64,000 nucleotides of DNA from Massospora cicadina (GCA_022478985.1 JAKSZP010004195.1:61951-125950), one strand, 5' to 3'; counted from the first letter of the stretch, positions 1 through 11,379 are shown. Notes: generated by a model not told the origin, from the letters alone. Program-made: numbers and translations.

Positions 1-654
1 TATCTGAAAACTCTAACCCATGGCAACAAAGCCCAGCGGACGTGCGCATTCAAAAATGGAGTATTAAGGGTTGAATCCTCAGCCACAATCGCCAGCGGCA
101 TTGAGCCACTGGGAAATGATGTTGTCAGTTTGAAAACAAATTCAAAAACATCAGAAACAGAGCCCAATGAGCGTTTACCTGCCAAAACGAATGTGTCCCA
201 GATTGAATTCCCAGAAAAACTTACCAATGGCATTGGGTCATTGGAAAACGTTGTTGCAGATTCAAAATCTGCCTATAAAACTTTGGAAACATAGACTGAC
301 AGGCTTGTACCTTCTATGACAAATATGCCTAATGTTGGATCTTTGAAAAAATTTGCCAATGGCATCAGGTCATCATTGAAAGTCGCCTCCAACTCAGAAT
401 CCTCTCCTCTCATATCTGGATCATTGCTCAAAAAATCTCACTTGGCCAAACAGATGCCAGAGCTACTGGGTGCAGGCATGTTGGGTATCATGAACCTGTT
501 CCTGACCTTTTGGGGCCGCCCCTATGTGGGTTTTCCCTGGGAGGTTCCCTTTGCCTATTGGGCAAGATATCATTGCGCTAATCATAAAAAAAGTGGTAAA
601 GCCACGATTCAGGCGTATAAGGCCAATTTGGTAAGCAACTTGGCACACCAATGA
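1..654 (+). pseudogene. Reading frame inside LTR A with three 44-codon tandem repeats
   Basis: Frame 1 is open from the window edge to a stop at 652-654 except for one TAG at 292-294, so at least 217 codons are coding-like. The protein has no domain I recognise. It contains three degenerate repeats whose cores (starting G-I-E-P-L, G-I-G-S-L and G-I-R-S-S) begin at about 97, 229 and 361, exactly 132 bp (44 codons) apart. The third unit is followed by a Ser/Leu/Lys-rich stretch and a Trp/Phe-rich C-terminus. The same C-terminal segment is recognisable, frameshifted, in the two other LTR A copies near 15.1-15.44 kb and 60.4-60.71 kb. It is either a real LTR-borne ORF or a long open frame over a repeated noncoding sequence. 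Confidence 0.45.
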
Positions 655-1120
655 CTCTTTTGATGTCAATTTTAAGAAGGTTTGCTTTTGTTCCCCTTCC
701 CTCAAAGTTACTGGGTTAGGTCAAATTTTGAGGGCCCCAATCATGAGCTTTTCTAAGCTATCCCATAAACTCAAGTGTTTTTTAATCAGTTGTAACACTG
801 AGAAAATTGACAGTAGATTTTATACTTTTGCATTTCCAATAAAAAATATTGTTTCCCAATTCCAGTTTTTTCTAATGACGAAATCCAAACCACCCTTCCT
901 GTCTCACTTATTTTAAAAACCCACAGGCCCCAGGGCTATGTTTTCCTGGTTCATTGCTAGTTTCACTTTTACAGCTATGGCCCATGGGCGCTTGCTGGCA
1001 AAAATCGTTCCCGTTTTAACAGCTGTTGTTTATGCAGAGATCCTCTGGCATTTGGGCTTGCTATTTGGGTGTTTAGCACCTAAACTGGCAGACCAATCAA
1101 AATTTATCTTGCTGTTTCCT
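1..1120 (+). repeat. 5' LTR of chromovirus element A (truncated by window start)
   Basis: This segment aligns by eye along its whole length to 14.77-15.89 kb, and part of it aligns to 60.2-60.95 kb. Shared landmarks are the segment around tatggcccatgggcgctt, the line ending gcacctaaactgg, and the final atcttgc-tttcc. Homology between the two A copies stops at about 1118/15886, shortly before the protease of A begins, as expected for the inner edge of a 5' LTR. The 5' edge lies outside the window. The exact end is uncertain because the terminal CA is not obvious in this copy. Confidence 0.7.
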
Positions 1121-1594
1121 GGATATAATCAACCATCCTTTATTTTTAGCCTTTTCCGCCCTCTTTGTCAAGTTGGGCGCAGCAGTGGTTATCTTCTATC
1201 AGATGAGCAAGGTTGTGAAGTAGTTTTACTATGGCCTCATTGCCCCAGTGAATCCAACATTTACTCAGCCCACCCTCTAAAATGGGATCTTTATGCTAGG
1301 ATCTGCTGAGCTGGCCTTGGTTTAGAATCCTAGCTCCAAATAAGTGTCCATATTGTTTTTTTAGTACTAGATGGTCCTGTCCATATTGTTTTAAAAGCCA
1401 CCATAGCCCCCACACCCGTGTTAGAGTATTTTGGCACTCTAACTTATGAAGAATCTGCCCCAGTTGCAAACCTAATGTCTTCCCCCAATTTAGTTGAAAT
1501 CTCTTTCTTATCAGTGATTTTGACCATATCTGCCAATAAACAGAACTCCTCTTACTTTTTATAGTCAATTAAAAATTATTATCATATTATCCAG
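1121..1594. other. Leader remnant of element A; gag missing
   Basis: Only about 470 bp separate the end of LTR A from the protease active site. A Ty3/gypsy gag normally needs roughly 0.9-1.5 kb here. I see no CCHC knuckle and no long frame. The segment most likely marks a gag deletion, although an unrecognisable remnant cannot be excluded. Confidence 0.4.
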
Positions 1595-3345
1595 GTGTCC
1601 TTTGATGCCTTGATTGACACTGGTGCAGGGGTAACATTATGATCCTGAGTTGGCCCACCAGCTTGAATTTTACCTGGAAATGGGTTCTAAGGTGATGGTC
1701 GCTTCATCAGCCTCCAAGATATCCTATATAGTACGACGCCCAGTACCTTTCTTGGCTCATCAGTTTAGTTTTGTGATCGTTTTTCAGCAATGCCTAACCT
1801 CGTGTTCCTAGTGATTTTGAATGTGGGATGGTGGCATCAGCAGCATGTAAGGATTCACCTCGAGTCTAATATGCTGTCATTATTCAATGGTCAGATGGAG
1901 GGCGAGTTTCCTATACTGAATATTATCAATAAGACTCAAGGTTATAGTTTGATTACATTGCTTGTTTGCCCTGCAGTACTCCCATCAGATTTTCCAGAAG
2001 CGTTAATGGGTTATCAGAGTATTTTCAGCTCTGAGATGGCAGACCATCTTACCCCTCATAAAGAGTTCAACTTGGGGTTTAAAACTACGATACAGGTGGT
2101 GAACAATAGCTGCCCACTGTATCTGCATACAACAGAGGAGGTTGCCCTTCATACATGGTTGGACGACATTATTATGAAGGGTTGGCTCTTCAAAGAAACT
2201 TCTCCAGTTGCCTCCCCCATTGTTTTACCCAAGAAAGCTGATGGTTCACTTCGTCCTTGCATGAATTATGTTCACCTCAATAAGATCATGTTCCACGATC
2301 CCTACCCTCTGTCTTTAGAACAGATGCTTGGGCAAGCGATTACCAAATCATGGGTGTTCTCAAAACTCAATCTTGTTAATGTCTTCAATCAGATTCAGGT
2401 TAAAGAAGGTCAGGAATGGCTTGCCACAATCCTTATGAAATGGTATCTTCCAATTTTGGGCAATGTCTTTCAGGCATAAAAGAATGCACCAGCCACATCA
2501 CAAAGGATGATCAATAGAGTACTGGATGATCTCTGGTTTAACTGCGCAGTTGCTTATATTATTGATATCTTGGAACACTCCCCTAATCCCACAACACGCA
2601 AAGAACTTGAAAGTGGTTGTGGCAGCCTTATAAGAAGGGCCTGATCGTTAAGCCTTTAAAGTGCGAGTTTTATCAGGAGGAAGTCACACTCTTGGACAAT
2701 CTCATCTTAAAAGATGGGTACGCCATTCCCCCAACAAGTTGGATTTTATCCACAAAGTGGATGACTCCAACAACCCAAAAGCAATTGAGAAGCTTCTTGG
2801 GCACTATAATTTACTTTAAATAAGTTCTCCCCTGCATAATCCAAGTAACCATCCCCACTTCATCCACTCTCGGGTAAGAATGTCCACTTTCATTGGATTT
2901 CTGAGTGTCAGCAGGCATTTGAGTCAATTAAGGAGGTGTTTTTGTCACCCCCCTAAATCATGTGGATCCCACCAAACCCTATGTTGTAGCATGTGATGCG
3001 TCATCTGTTGCGGTTGGGGCTGTAATGCTTCAGGAGCATGAGAGGTTGGAACACCTGGTCGCCTACTTTTTATACAAGTTCTCTCCTACGAACAGTCCTG
3101 GGTCATCTACAATAAGGAGCTGTCAGCCGTGAAATGGGCCTTAAACCGCATGAGGTATCTTTTGCAGGGCACACAGCACAAGTTAACAGTGCAAAAAGAT
3201 CATCAAGCCCTCCTGTACTTCCACAAACCACAGAAGTTGGCAAACCAGCAGGCTCAAAACTACTGGGATTTGTGCAGTTTTAACTTCAAATATGAGTTTG
3301 TGAAAGGAGCGTAGAATGTTCTTCCTGACTTCTTAAGTCATAACC
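1595..3345 (+). pseudogene. pol: Element A pol, first part: protease, reverse transcriptase, RNase H
   Basis: Order matches Ty3/gypsy pol. A retropepsin active site reads A-L-I-D-T-G-A-G at about 1607-1630, followed within a few codons by a stop at 1640-1642. RT begins around 2040. L-P-K-K-A-D-G-S-L-R-P (about 2226-2258) is the classic finger motif, and the catalytic box is Y-I-I-D at 2555-2566 instead of Y-x-D-D, so one catalytic Asp is lost. The thumb follows near 2640-2820 with the S-F-L-G block. RNase H is seen as D-A-S-S near 2996 and as the histidine-containing H-Q-A-L segment at about 3200. Several frame changes occur. It is a dead copy. Confidence 0.85.
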
Positions 3346-3599
3346 CTGCAAGTTGCCTTGTAGATGCTGATGAGGCGGATCTGGTCACCATCAACCATCC
3401 CACCCAAATATTACCCATTGTCCCTCCTGTTTTTTTTGACAGTGGACTTAGCTCTAGATGCACCCCTTATCTCCTAAGTTTTGGCAGCGCACAGCCTGTG
3501 CTAAAGGGGTGGACCTTTTGGAGCAGTTGTCCCTCCCTGCAACAAAACATTCCTTGCATTCTCTGACTGAAGGTCTCATTCAATTTCAGTTGAGGGCTT

Positions 3600-4222
3600 G
3601 AGTCCCTCCCCTTATTCGAGCTTAAGTGATTCAGGCTTACCACAATCCTCCTGCAGTTGGACATCCAGGGAATAATAAGTGACTTGAATAGATCAAGTTT
3701 ACCTATAATTGGGCGGGCATGTCAAAAGATGTTCCAGTATGGATCTCAGATTGTTTAATTTGTGTTTGGGTTAAATCAGATCGATTGGGAAAGAATGGCC
3801 TTCTTCATATTTACAACATGCATAGGTCCATGGACATTGGTGTCTGTGGACATCATCGTTGAACTTCCCAGTCTTAATGGGTTTACAGTGGTGATGATGG
3901 TTGTTGACCATTTCACAAAATTTTCCCTTTTTATACCCTGTTCCTCCACTATCATTTCTGAGTAAACTGCTCATCTTTTCGTGCGCCATGTTTTCTCAAT
4001 ATTTAGCCTTCCACAGGAGATTGTTAGCGACTGTGGGCTTAGTTCACAGCACAATTCTGGAATGAGCTCTTGCAATTTTGAAGATTACTCCCTGCTGCTC
4101 CACCGCGTACCACCCCAACCTGATGGCCAAACTGAACAGGTCAATCAGATCCTAAAATAGTACCTGCTCTGCTATGCGGCTTCTGCTCAGGATACCTGGG
4201 CTGAGGACCTCCCCTCGCTCAG
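3600..4222 (+). pseudogene. pol: Element A integrase, N-terminal and core part, interrupted by B
   Basis: The zinc-binding end is visible as C-L-I-C-V-W at about 3751-3768, followed by the core. W-T-L-V-S-V-D-I-I-V-E-L-P at about 3832-3870 carries the first catalytic Asp, and V-V-D-H-F-T-K-F-S at about 3901-3927 is the usual next block. The second Asp lies in I-V-S-D-C-G near 4020. Stops (for example at 3963) show decay. The frame is cut at 4222 by insertion of B and resumes at 13783 within the conserved segment that normally reads F-x-Y-N-N. Confidence 0.85.
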
Positions 4223-5367
4223 TTTAAAAATTTACTCTAGGTTGATTACTAGCTGTCAACCCAGTAATCTTTTTAATGCACAGGCTAATTTCCTTGTGCA
4301 CTTTGTCACGTTGTATAGAATGTATTAATCGATAATAGTATGGAGACTATTATCCATAGTTGAGATTTAACTACTATTAGGCCCAATGCTTCGGCAAGTA
4401 CTTCTGATTAAATACTCTCTAAGTCATACTCGCAGGGATTTGTTCCCTATATTCTTGTCCACCCAATCTTCGTTAAGATACCCCAGTGACAGTCTCTCTT
4501 GGCCCAACACACAGTCAGCACTATCCCTGATTATGGTTCCTTCATCTCTAGATCCCCGCTCAGATCTTTACTCTTCTCTCTGAGAGTCTTCCAATTATTG
4601 CCTTCTGCAATAATATCCTTGAGATGGAACAACACAGTAGAAGATGATAGTCTAACTATACACTGAATTGACAATATTACCATAGATAATAATGTTGATA
4701 ATAATAACGTTGGTAATAATGATGTGTTTATTATAGTAAATCCTAGGGTATTATAAATTTAGGGGATTCGGCTGTCTAACCCTAGGTTGACAACTCTTTG
4801 ATGAAAAGGCAGCCGTTGCTGTTGAATCACCATTCCTCATCTCTGCAGCGATGGTCTTCCCCATCCTGGCTAGGATTCCATCATTGGATATCCTCAAGAC
4901 CTCAAACAGAAAGAGTCAGAAAATTTTCCTTACCATTTTTCTCTTGATCCAAGTGAACCAACCATAATTGCTAGCGACCTGCTTAAATAATTGGACTTTT
5001 TACCCATTATGGCATGTCACTTCACCAACTAAATGACTCTCTAGTTTGAGGCGGCATCACTCGCCTTGTAACTCACTATTCATTCCTAATCAGCTGGTGA
5101 TGAAACCCGACCAATCCCAATTGGTACACCTGATAAAAATCACTATCAGATTCCCCTATTTAGTCAGCCACTCCAACCAATGAGATCTTAGGTATTCATC
5201 CATATCAATCCCCAACAGATATAACCAAGTGAATATCCCAAAATACCCTAAATGTAGTTCCTCCAAAACTTGGGCCAACTGTTTTCTGATTCACTTCACC
5301 TTAGGGAATTTCCCCTAGCAACACCAGGTAATCTTACAGGCTGGGATTATGGGCAAAAATCCCAACA
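4223..5367 (-). repeat. 3' LTR of element B
   Basis: It aligns end to end with 12635-13777 and with a solo copy at 27893-29043. A diverged subfamily occurs as the LTRs of F (24739-25884 and ~31064-32211). It contains an AT-rich degenerate trinucleotide stretch near 4680-4735 and a conserved stem-loop at 4976-5018. The end is ..atcccaaca. Confidence 0.92.
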
Positions 5368-5383
5368 CATCCCCCTCTTGCCT
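5368..5383 (-). other. Polypurine tract of element B
   Basis: On the minus strand the bases immediately upstream of the 3' LTR read aggcaagagggggatg, a purine run directly abutting the LTR end at 5367. This is the expected plus-strand priming site. The equivalent position in F (25885 onward) keeps a similar run. Confidence 0.75.
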
Positions 5384-5910
5384 AGATTTCCTGTGAGAAA
5401 AGGACTGGGGCATGAGAACACCACTTCAGACACCTGGTCAAATAATTCATTGGTTCAAGAGGAGTACACTCAGCAATACTCAATGCTGCTTGGGATTACC
5501 TTTGACATATGGCATTCATCCTTTTTTCCTTGCTAACGCCTTCTCAGAGCGCAGTCCACATGACCTTCTGTCATACTGGGCTGATAGATTTACTCATGAC
5601 AATATTAGTCCTGGGTTCCAGTTTTCTCCCCGTCAGGGTATATGACCTGCTGTCATATTCAGGATTCTTGGTCCGGCATCCTTGATTTCCTGGTTTTCTC
5701 CTCGTCCTATACAGGAGACTCTTACCATCAATGTTTGTTTTGCAACTTGATTAAGAATACCTTTTTCTGTTCGCCCTCATTATTTCTCTCATAACCTCTT
5801 GGCTGTAAGTCATTCCTAATTCTTCCTTTGGAGAGCTTATCTCATCAATTTTGAGATTAATTTCCCCAAAATTGGAGCCTAATGGATTATAGAGTGCAAA
5901 TGGCAACTTC

Positions 5911-5918
5911 TATATAAG
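5911..5918 (+). promoter_or_regulatory. TATA-like box upstream of the antisense ORF of B
   Basis: The sequence tatataag ends 27 bp before the ATG at 5946, a short TATA-to-ATG distance. In F the corresponding element (atcatataac, 26424-26433) sits at the same distance from its ATG at 26463. Conservation of TATA-like bases and spacing in two diverged copies suggests that the opposite-strand ORF has its own promoter. This is inference, and no transcript data are available. Confidence 0.45.
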
Positions 5919-5945
5919 TCTGACATCCCTTCTCATCCAGCTCAT

Positions 5946-7106
5946 ATGTCAAATTCTGAGTCTCACTACCAGCAGCTCCTTAATAGTCTGTCTGATCCAG
6001 ACCTCCGTCTCTTCAGCAGATGAGTCAGGATGCTCGATGGAGCCTCTTTTATGGTCCTTTCAGGACTCTTAGGCCTAGTCTGGCGCAAGCGGCTAGTCCT
6101 TCTGTAGAATTACCAGAAACGGTAACTAACCCCTCCAAAACCAGGCTGGCCATCATTTCAAACAACTCTTGGCTGACTCTTCCCTTGCAGTCAATTCAAG
6201 AGTTGGACTTCAAAACCCTCCTGGATTCAGCTCCTTTTGCTGATGCTCCAAACATCATCATAGATGCTCCAGAGATTATGCCGGTTGCTTTAGATTATTC
6301 ATTCCTAACTAGGCTGGACCTGCTCCCTGAGTTCTTCTTCCAACTTGGTCAATTTTACAAAACCGCTGTACTGTCTTCAGAGCTCTCAATTGGTAACAGC
6401 ATACACTTTGAGCCCCCTATGCTGAACTCTGGGCCCAAGTCACTGAGGCTTTGACATTAGCGCTGAATCTCTATGATCTTGACAACCTTCTGGATTAAGA
6501 TACTGCCACTTATGCTCTTCACTTTGCTGGCCAAGTTTTTGAAGTTGGTCTACAAAGCTTCCAGCCTCGCCTGGATTCCACCGGTCATTCAGCTTTAGTT
6601 TCCATGAAGCCCATAGTCGCCATTTTCAGGATGCAATCCGCTCTCTGCACAACTACCTCTTCTCTGGAGCTTCTCATTGCTATCTTCCACTGATGGCGAT
6701 GATAGGGGGCATGATTCAGCAACCCCTCATTGAGTATTCCTTCTTCGTTGCCAGCTCACATGATTGGTGTCCTTGATGAAGCCCATCAGCAGGCGCTCAA
6801 GACAAATCTTTCAGCACTGGTGCCTTATCAGGATTACTTGGGGTTATTCGCCAATTGCCTCTTTCTCTATTGCTGTTTTCCTCCCTGATCTGGGGTTTTG
6901 CAATTGGCTTCTTCTGACATATCAATTTTCCTTCCCCAGGTCGCTTTTTCTCAGGGCTTGGTGTCTGCTCAATGAATGTGGTTTCATGTAGGTCTCGCCC
7001 TTGCAAGCATCCAATCACATATTGATTTTTACAGGCTGTTTATTCCTACCGCGATCCATCCTCCCTCCCCCAGGAGGCAACATATGCAGAATCATCCCTA
7101 TACTGA
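5946..7106 (+). pseudogene. Extra ORF of element B, opposite in polarity to gag-pol
   Basis: It starts at ATG 5946 (M-S-N-S-E, then Y-Q-Q-L-x-N-S-L-S-D) and ends near 7106 after P-S-S-L-P, about 385 codons. One frameshift lies near 6010, the next frame is open from there to 6454, and further breaks lie between 6480 and 6760. F carries the same ORF at 26463-27631 with the same start, the same C-terminal P-S-S-L-P block and internal matches such as N-V-L-D-E-A against G-V-L-D-E-A and Q-A-L-K-T-N-L. No known domain, zinc finger, signal peptide or membrane segment is evident. Its position between IN and the 3' LTR on the opposite strand recalls the antisense extra ORFs of plant Tat-lineage elements. 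Homology to those was not tested. Confidence 0.7.
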
Positions 7107-7245
7107 GGACGATCAATAAAGATGAAGATTATAAAAAATATATTGGTTTTTTATCTATGCATTTTTATAGTTTTTTTTTCCAATATTTTTTATTGATTTT
7201 TTATCTTTAATTTTCTTTTTTCCTTTGTGACTTGACCTTGTTTCA

Positions 7246-7400
7246 GTTCAGAGGTCCATCTTTTCCCCCTAACTGGGTCTTGGGTACTTAAACCTACCAG
7301 TTTTATATGGTTCAGAGGTCCTTTTTGGACTTAACCATCTAGATTGGTTCAAAGGTCCTTTTTTTGGACTTGACCTAATCATCAGGACATGACCAACTTA
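7246..7400. repeat. Degenerate short tandem repeats in the B spacer
   Basis: Three to four imperfect copies of a unit resembling ggttcagaggtcctttttgg-acttaacc follow one another between the antisense ORF and the integrase. F retains related units at about 27750-27890, where a solo LTR later inserted. Function is unknown. Confidence 0.5.
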
Positions 7401-7479
7401 ATAGTTCATCAGTCCTTTGGGAACTCTTTTATTTTTTCCTCGATACAACTCTTTAGATACTTAGTGTGGACTCAAAATA

Positions 7480-8430
7480 CAACTCTTCCATCCAGAAGAT
7501 CTTGATGGAGTAAGCATCAGTCAACGTCTTGGCGATTACTTTGAAAGGACCCAACCACAATGCATCCAATTTGTTTCTTTGTCTGAAACCATGCATTGCA
7601 CAATAGGCGACTCTTTCCCCTATTTAATAATCTTTTAATGCAGGTTTATTATTGTCATCCATTGATTTTGCTTGTATCCTTTTATTCAAGGTTGTATTGA
7701 ATGCTTGCAATTGCATATCAATCAGAATACTCATCAGTCGTTTCAAGTATTGCTTGGTACTCATGCCCAACATAGGTTCCACCACCAAATATAATTTTGG
7801 TGGCAACGCGGCCTTTCTTCCATATAACAATTCAAACAGCAACTTTACCATCTCCATATGATGACTAATGTTGTAGGCGAATGTCACCAAAATCAGGTAC
7901 GTTCCCCACATGGAAGTTCTCCCTGTAACTAGCTTTTTTCAGCGTCGTGGCCAGCGTCCCATTGACCCATTCTACCAGTCCATTCATCTCTGGCCAGTAT
8001 GGTACTGACATGACTCCACGGATACCCATTATTTCATTTAGCCTTGGGATCGCATGAGACATGAAGTTGGTCCCATTGTCACTCAATAGGACTTGCAGAC
8101 ATCCATGCCGGTATACTACTTGATCCAGGATGAATCTAAAAGTACTGGTAGCATCTACTCTGATTAGGGCCTTTGTTTTGACCCATCTTGTCTGATGGTC
8201 AATGGTAACTATGATGTACTTGACTCCTCCTGTGCTCATCGCCAGTGGTCTTATCCAATCAATGGACACTGTGTTCCAGGAGAATCCAGGGCGGACCAGT
8301 TGGTATCCAGTTGTATTCTTGTGTGGTTTGTGCAGCTGTCACTCCACCCAACAAGCCAAATGATCCGCGACATCATAGTTGATCGATTTCCAGTAATAAT
8401 ACTGGCAAATATAGTTGGTTGTTTTCCTCA
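7480..8430 (-). pseudogene. pol: Element B integrase
   Basis: The minus-strand frame 8269-7865 holds the core. The first catalytic Asp is in M-S-I-D-W-I, the second in L-L-S-D-N-G-T-N-F, and the Glu in N-G-L-V-E, with exactly 35 residues between the second Asp and the Glu, the D-D-35-E spacing. The C-terminal part continues in another frame (7911-7624) with F-A-Y-N-I-S-H-H and Y-G-R-K-A-A. The N-terminal zinc-binding part near 8300-8430 is broken. All three catalytic residues survive, but the frame does not. Confidence 0.88.
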
Positions 8431-9257
8431 GGCCTCTGTGCCCGACAACCTTGTGATCTGCTTGTACTATTACTGCCCTTTAAATGGTTTCAGGAATAAT
8501 AGCCGCTTCCCATTGATCATCTTGAATACTTGTCCATCCATAGTCTCATCGTTTTCCATCACTTTTCGAAGTGCACCTTGGATATTTGAGGCTCATCCCC
8601 AATTCTTCCTTCAACCATTCTCTGGAATAGCTCACCCACCTGCGGATATACCAACTGGACCATTGGCAACTGCAATAAGCCATCCACGTTATGATGAGAA
8701 GCCCCCGCTCAATGGACTATCTCATAATCATAAGCCTGAAGCTTAAGTGCCCATCAGGCCAGTCATACTTCCAGTTCCCTTAGATTGTGCAGCCAACACA
8801 GCGAAGAGTGGTCCATCACCACCTTAAAGTGTGTTCCATGGACATGCACCCAAAACTGCTTGCATACATATATGACCAAAAGGAATTCCCGCTCATTCAC
8901 GATGTAGTTACTCTCAGTAGCTGAGAGTGTTCAGCTCACATATGCCACCGGATGCTCATCCCCAAGTTCGTCTACTTGGCTCAGTATGGCGTCAATCGCC
9001 ATCAACAAAGCATCAGTTTGAATGATAAACTCCTGATAGAAATTTGGATATTTCAGAATCAGCGAATCTATCAAATACTGGCATAACTCGTTGAAGGAGT
9101 CCTGGACCTCTTCATTCCATACAAATCCTTTTTCTGGATCCTTTAATAAATGGAATAAAGGCTCAGCTATTCGAGTGAAGTCCTGATTAAATCTACTATA
9201 GTATCCAACCATCCTAATGAATACTTGGATGTCTTGGCTACTCTTTGGTACAGTCAT
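8431..9257 (-). pseudogene. pol: Element B RT connection and RNase H
   Basis: Frame 9257-8931 opens with the thumb block (Q-V-F-I-R-M-V-G-Y-Y-S-R-F) and reaches the RNase H start (I-Q-T-D-A-L-L-M-A-I-D-A-I-L-S-Q), with the first catalytic Asp present. The remainder (Y-V-N-E-R-E-F-L-L region and the D-H-S-S-L-x-W-L-H block near 8790-8860) lies in other frames. It borders RT upstream and IN downstream in normal gypsy order. Confidence 0.85.
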
Positions 9258-9261
9258 ATGC

Positions 9262-10130
9262 TCATATAGCTGCTATCTTCTGGGTTTGTGGCTGCAATCC
9301 ACTTGAGTTGATCACAAATCCCAAATATTCCAGCTCTTTCTTGAAGAAGTGGCACTTCCTTGGCTTGATCTTCAGGTTAGCCGCGGACAGTCTCTTAAAA
9401 TCTTCTTCCAAGTGGTGCAGGTGATCAGTAAAAATTCTACTGAACACATTATATCGTCCAGATATACCAGTACGTACAACAACTTCAAGTCGCTTAGTAT
9501 CGCATCCATGACCCTCTGAAACGTTGCAGGCGCATTGCAGAGATCCTGGGGCATCTTCATTGGCTAATATAACCCCTGCTTGGTAATAAATTGCGCATTT
9601 TTCTTGGTTTTCTTCTGGCAAGTCAATCTGCCAGTATCCCAAGATCAGATCCATTGCGGAGAAATACTTTGCTTATCCTAATTGATCCAGTGCATCATCA
9701 ATCCTTTGGTAGGGGATACGAATCCTTCTTTGTAATTTTATCCAGCCTCTGGTAGTCAATCACCACCCAGTTCAATCCATCCTTCTTCTTCATGATCAGA
9801 ATCAGACTCACTCAGGGACTTGACGCCGAAACTAGAAGCCTATGCTTCACTAGTTTGCTGATTTCATCCTCCACTACCGCTTTGACAGCTTTTGATCTTT
9901 AATCAGTCTCATCCTTATCAGTTGAATTTCCCTGGTGTCAACCTTGTGAATTACATCTCGTGTGCATCCCAAATCATGGTCATCCTGAGTGAACACTTCC
10001 CGATATTTCTCAAATAATTAGAGCACCCCCTCCTGCTGGCCTTCCAGCAGATCAGCGAACTACTCCCAATCAACCAATAGGTTTATGCTTTCAGCTACCC
10101 TGGCTGGTAATCCCATTTCATCAAGAGACC
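9262..10130 (-). pseudogene. pol: Element B reverse transcriptase
   Basis: The conserved RT blocks appear in order on the minus strand: L-I-L-G-Y-W-Q-I-D-L (about 9648-9619), P-Q-D-L-C-N-A-P-A-T-F-Q-R (about 9551-9513) and the catalytic box Y-L-D-D at 9464-9453, intact. The thumb is E-L-E-Y-L-G-F-V. The frame changes around 9560 and 9440. The region 9660-10130 holds the diverged N-terminal fingers and the PR-RT linker. The closest relative in the window is the RT of D. Confidence 0.9.
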
Positions 10131-10537
10131 CAAGATCGTGGAATTGTCTCAATTCTGCTGTTGGGATCAGATGAATAAATGCAATGATCTGATTCCTCTT
10201 GATCTTCATCAGTTTTTCGCTCAAATTTGCCATGAGAACTCGTATTTCTTAATGTCCTGGCATTATTATCCCAGGAGCCACCCATGGCTCCGCTCTGGAC
10301 TTCTTCTAGGGGCTTCCAATCTCCCCATACAACAGCACCGGAATCTCCAAAGTCAACCCCATGTCAACTATTATCTGCGATCTGGCCAGTATGGTCCTTT
10401 CTTTCTTGATCCTTAATGGAATTCCCCAGTTTTCTAGGATTTCTGCCGGCATCTCATGTCACTTCCTACCAACTAATTGGTATCAAATCAGTACATTGCC
10501 ATCATTGTATATCGGATTAATGAAGTGTTTCTCTGAT
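10131..10537 (-). other. PR-RT linker of element B
   Basis: Between the protease frame and RT there is roughly 0.4 kb of minus-strand sequence with short frames only. By position it is the acidic linker that D keeps in a longer frame near 21.46-21.78 kb. No motif is legible. Confidence 0.4.
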
Positions 10538-11011
10538 TCAATGGAGCTTCACAATCCTTCTGGTATCCCATTGGTAACTTCTGACCAGGATGATCAATGT
10601 ATTATCCTTGAAGTTACATTTAACTCCGTACTTCCGTAGGAACTCCATTCCAATCAGGATATCGTAGCTTTGGTTTGTTAAAACTATCGCTGGTGCAGAT
10701 ACCATTAATGACCCAAATTGTAGTGGTAGTGCACTATACGCTCCACAGGAAATGGTGGTGTTTGGCCCAGATGTTCCATATTCTCTCTTGTGTTCCAAGT
10801 CTGGGGAGCTCTTCATCCTCTTCACCAGCTTGGTTGACACAATATTGATGGGCGCTCCACTGTCAACAATCGCCCTCACCCTTACTCGATTCACTTGAAT
10901 ATTGATATATGTACACTCGGAGTATTGTAATATAGTATTTACTATTTGAGTGGCGGCCTTATTAGCCAAATCTATGGTGTTAATAATCTGCGCCAATAAT
11001 TCAGCAAACAA
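10538..11011 (-). pseudogene. pol: Element B retropepsin (aspartic protease)
   Basis: This 157-residue open frame carries V-R-A-I-V-D-S-G-A-P-I-N-I-V-S (D-S-G active site) at about residues 45-60 and the second conserved block Y-D-I-L-I-G-M-E-F-L about 75 residues further on, the spacing usual for gypsy proteases. The upstream 40 residues are probably gag-PR linker. The domain is uninterrupted. Close counterparts exist in D (22.0-22.4 kb), E (34.1-34.46 kb), H (56.6-56.9 kb) and I (63.57-63.97 kb). Confidence 0.9.
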
Positions 11012-11379
11012 TTCCTTTATCGCGCCAAGGGGGATAGACAGATTGGCCTCATCTAAACGGACGTCTGATAACTCATCAGGATTCTTAGTGGTTCAAATAA
11101 TCTCCATCAGTTGTCGGGCATATGGCTGGGCAACTTCATGAATTATCTCTGGGGTCAATATTCTTCACCCTGGCTCTGGTCATGGCATTCACATCCATGT
11201 TGACCACTTGGTATAGCTGATCCTGCTCATCATCTATGAACATATCGCTGATGTCTATTTCTTCATTCATGATATCAGGAGGAACAGGTTTATCCGCCGC
11301 TCTAGACTGCTCCTTGTCTAGGCAGTGGGCGCTTTTCCCAAGTATTTGGAAACTGCTATCTCCTTGGCCTGGACCACGT

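Noticed and set aside
4680..4735. AT-rich trinucleotide-like run in the B LTR as a microsatellite
   Set aside because: Too degenerate, and simply part of the LTR, recurring at 13085-13135.
8195..8746. Long plus-strand frame of 183 residues
   Set aside because: It is the reverse complement of the B integrase and RNase H region, which shows clear catalytic motifs on the minus strand.
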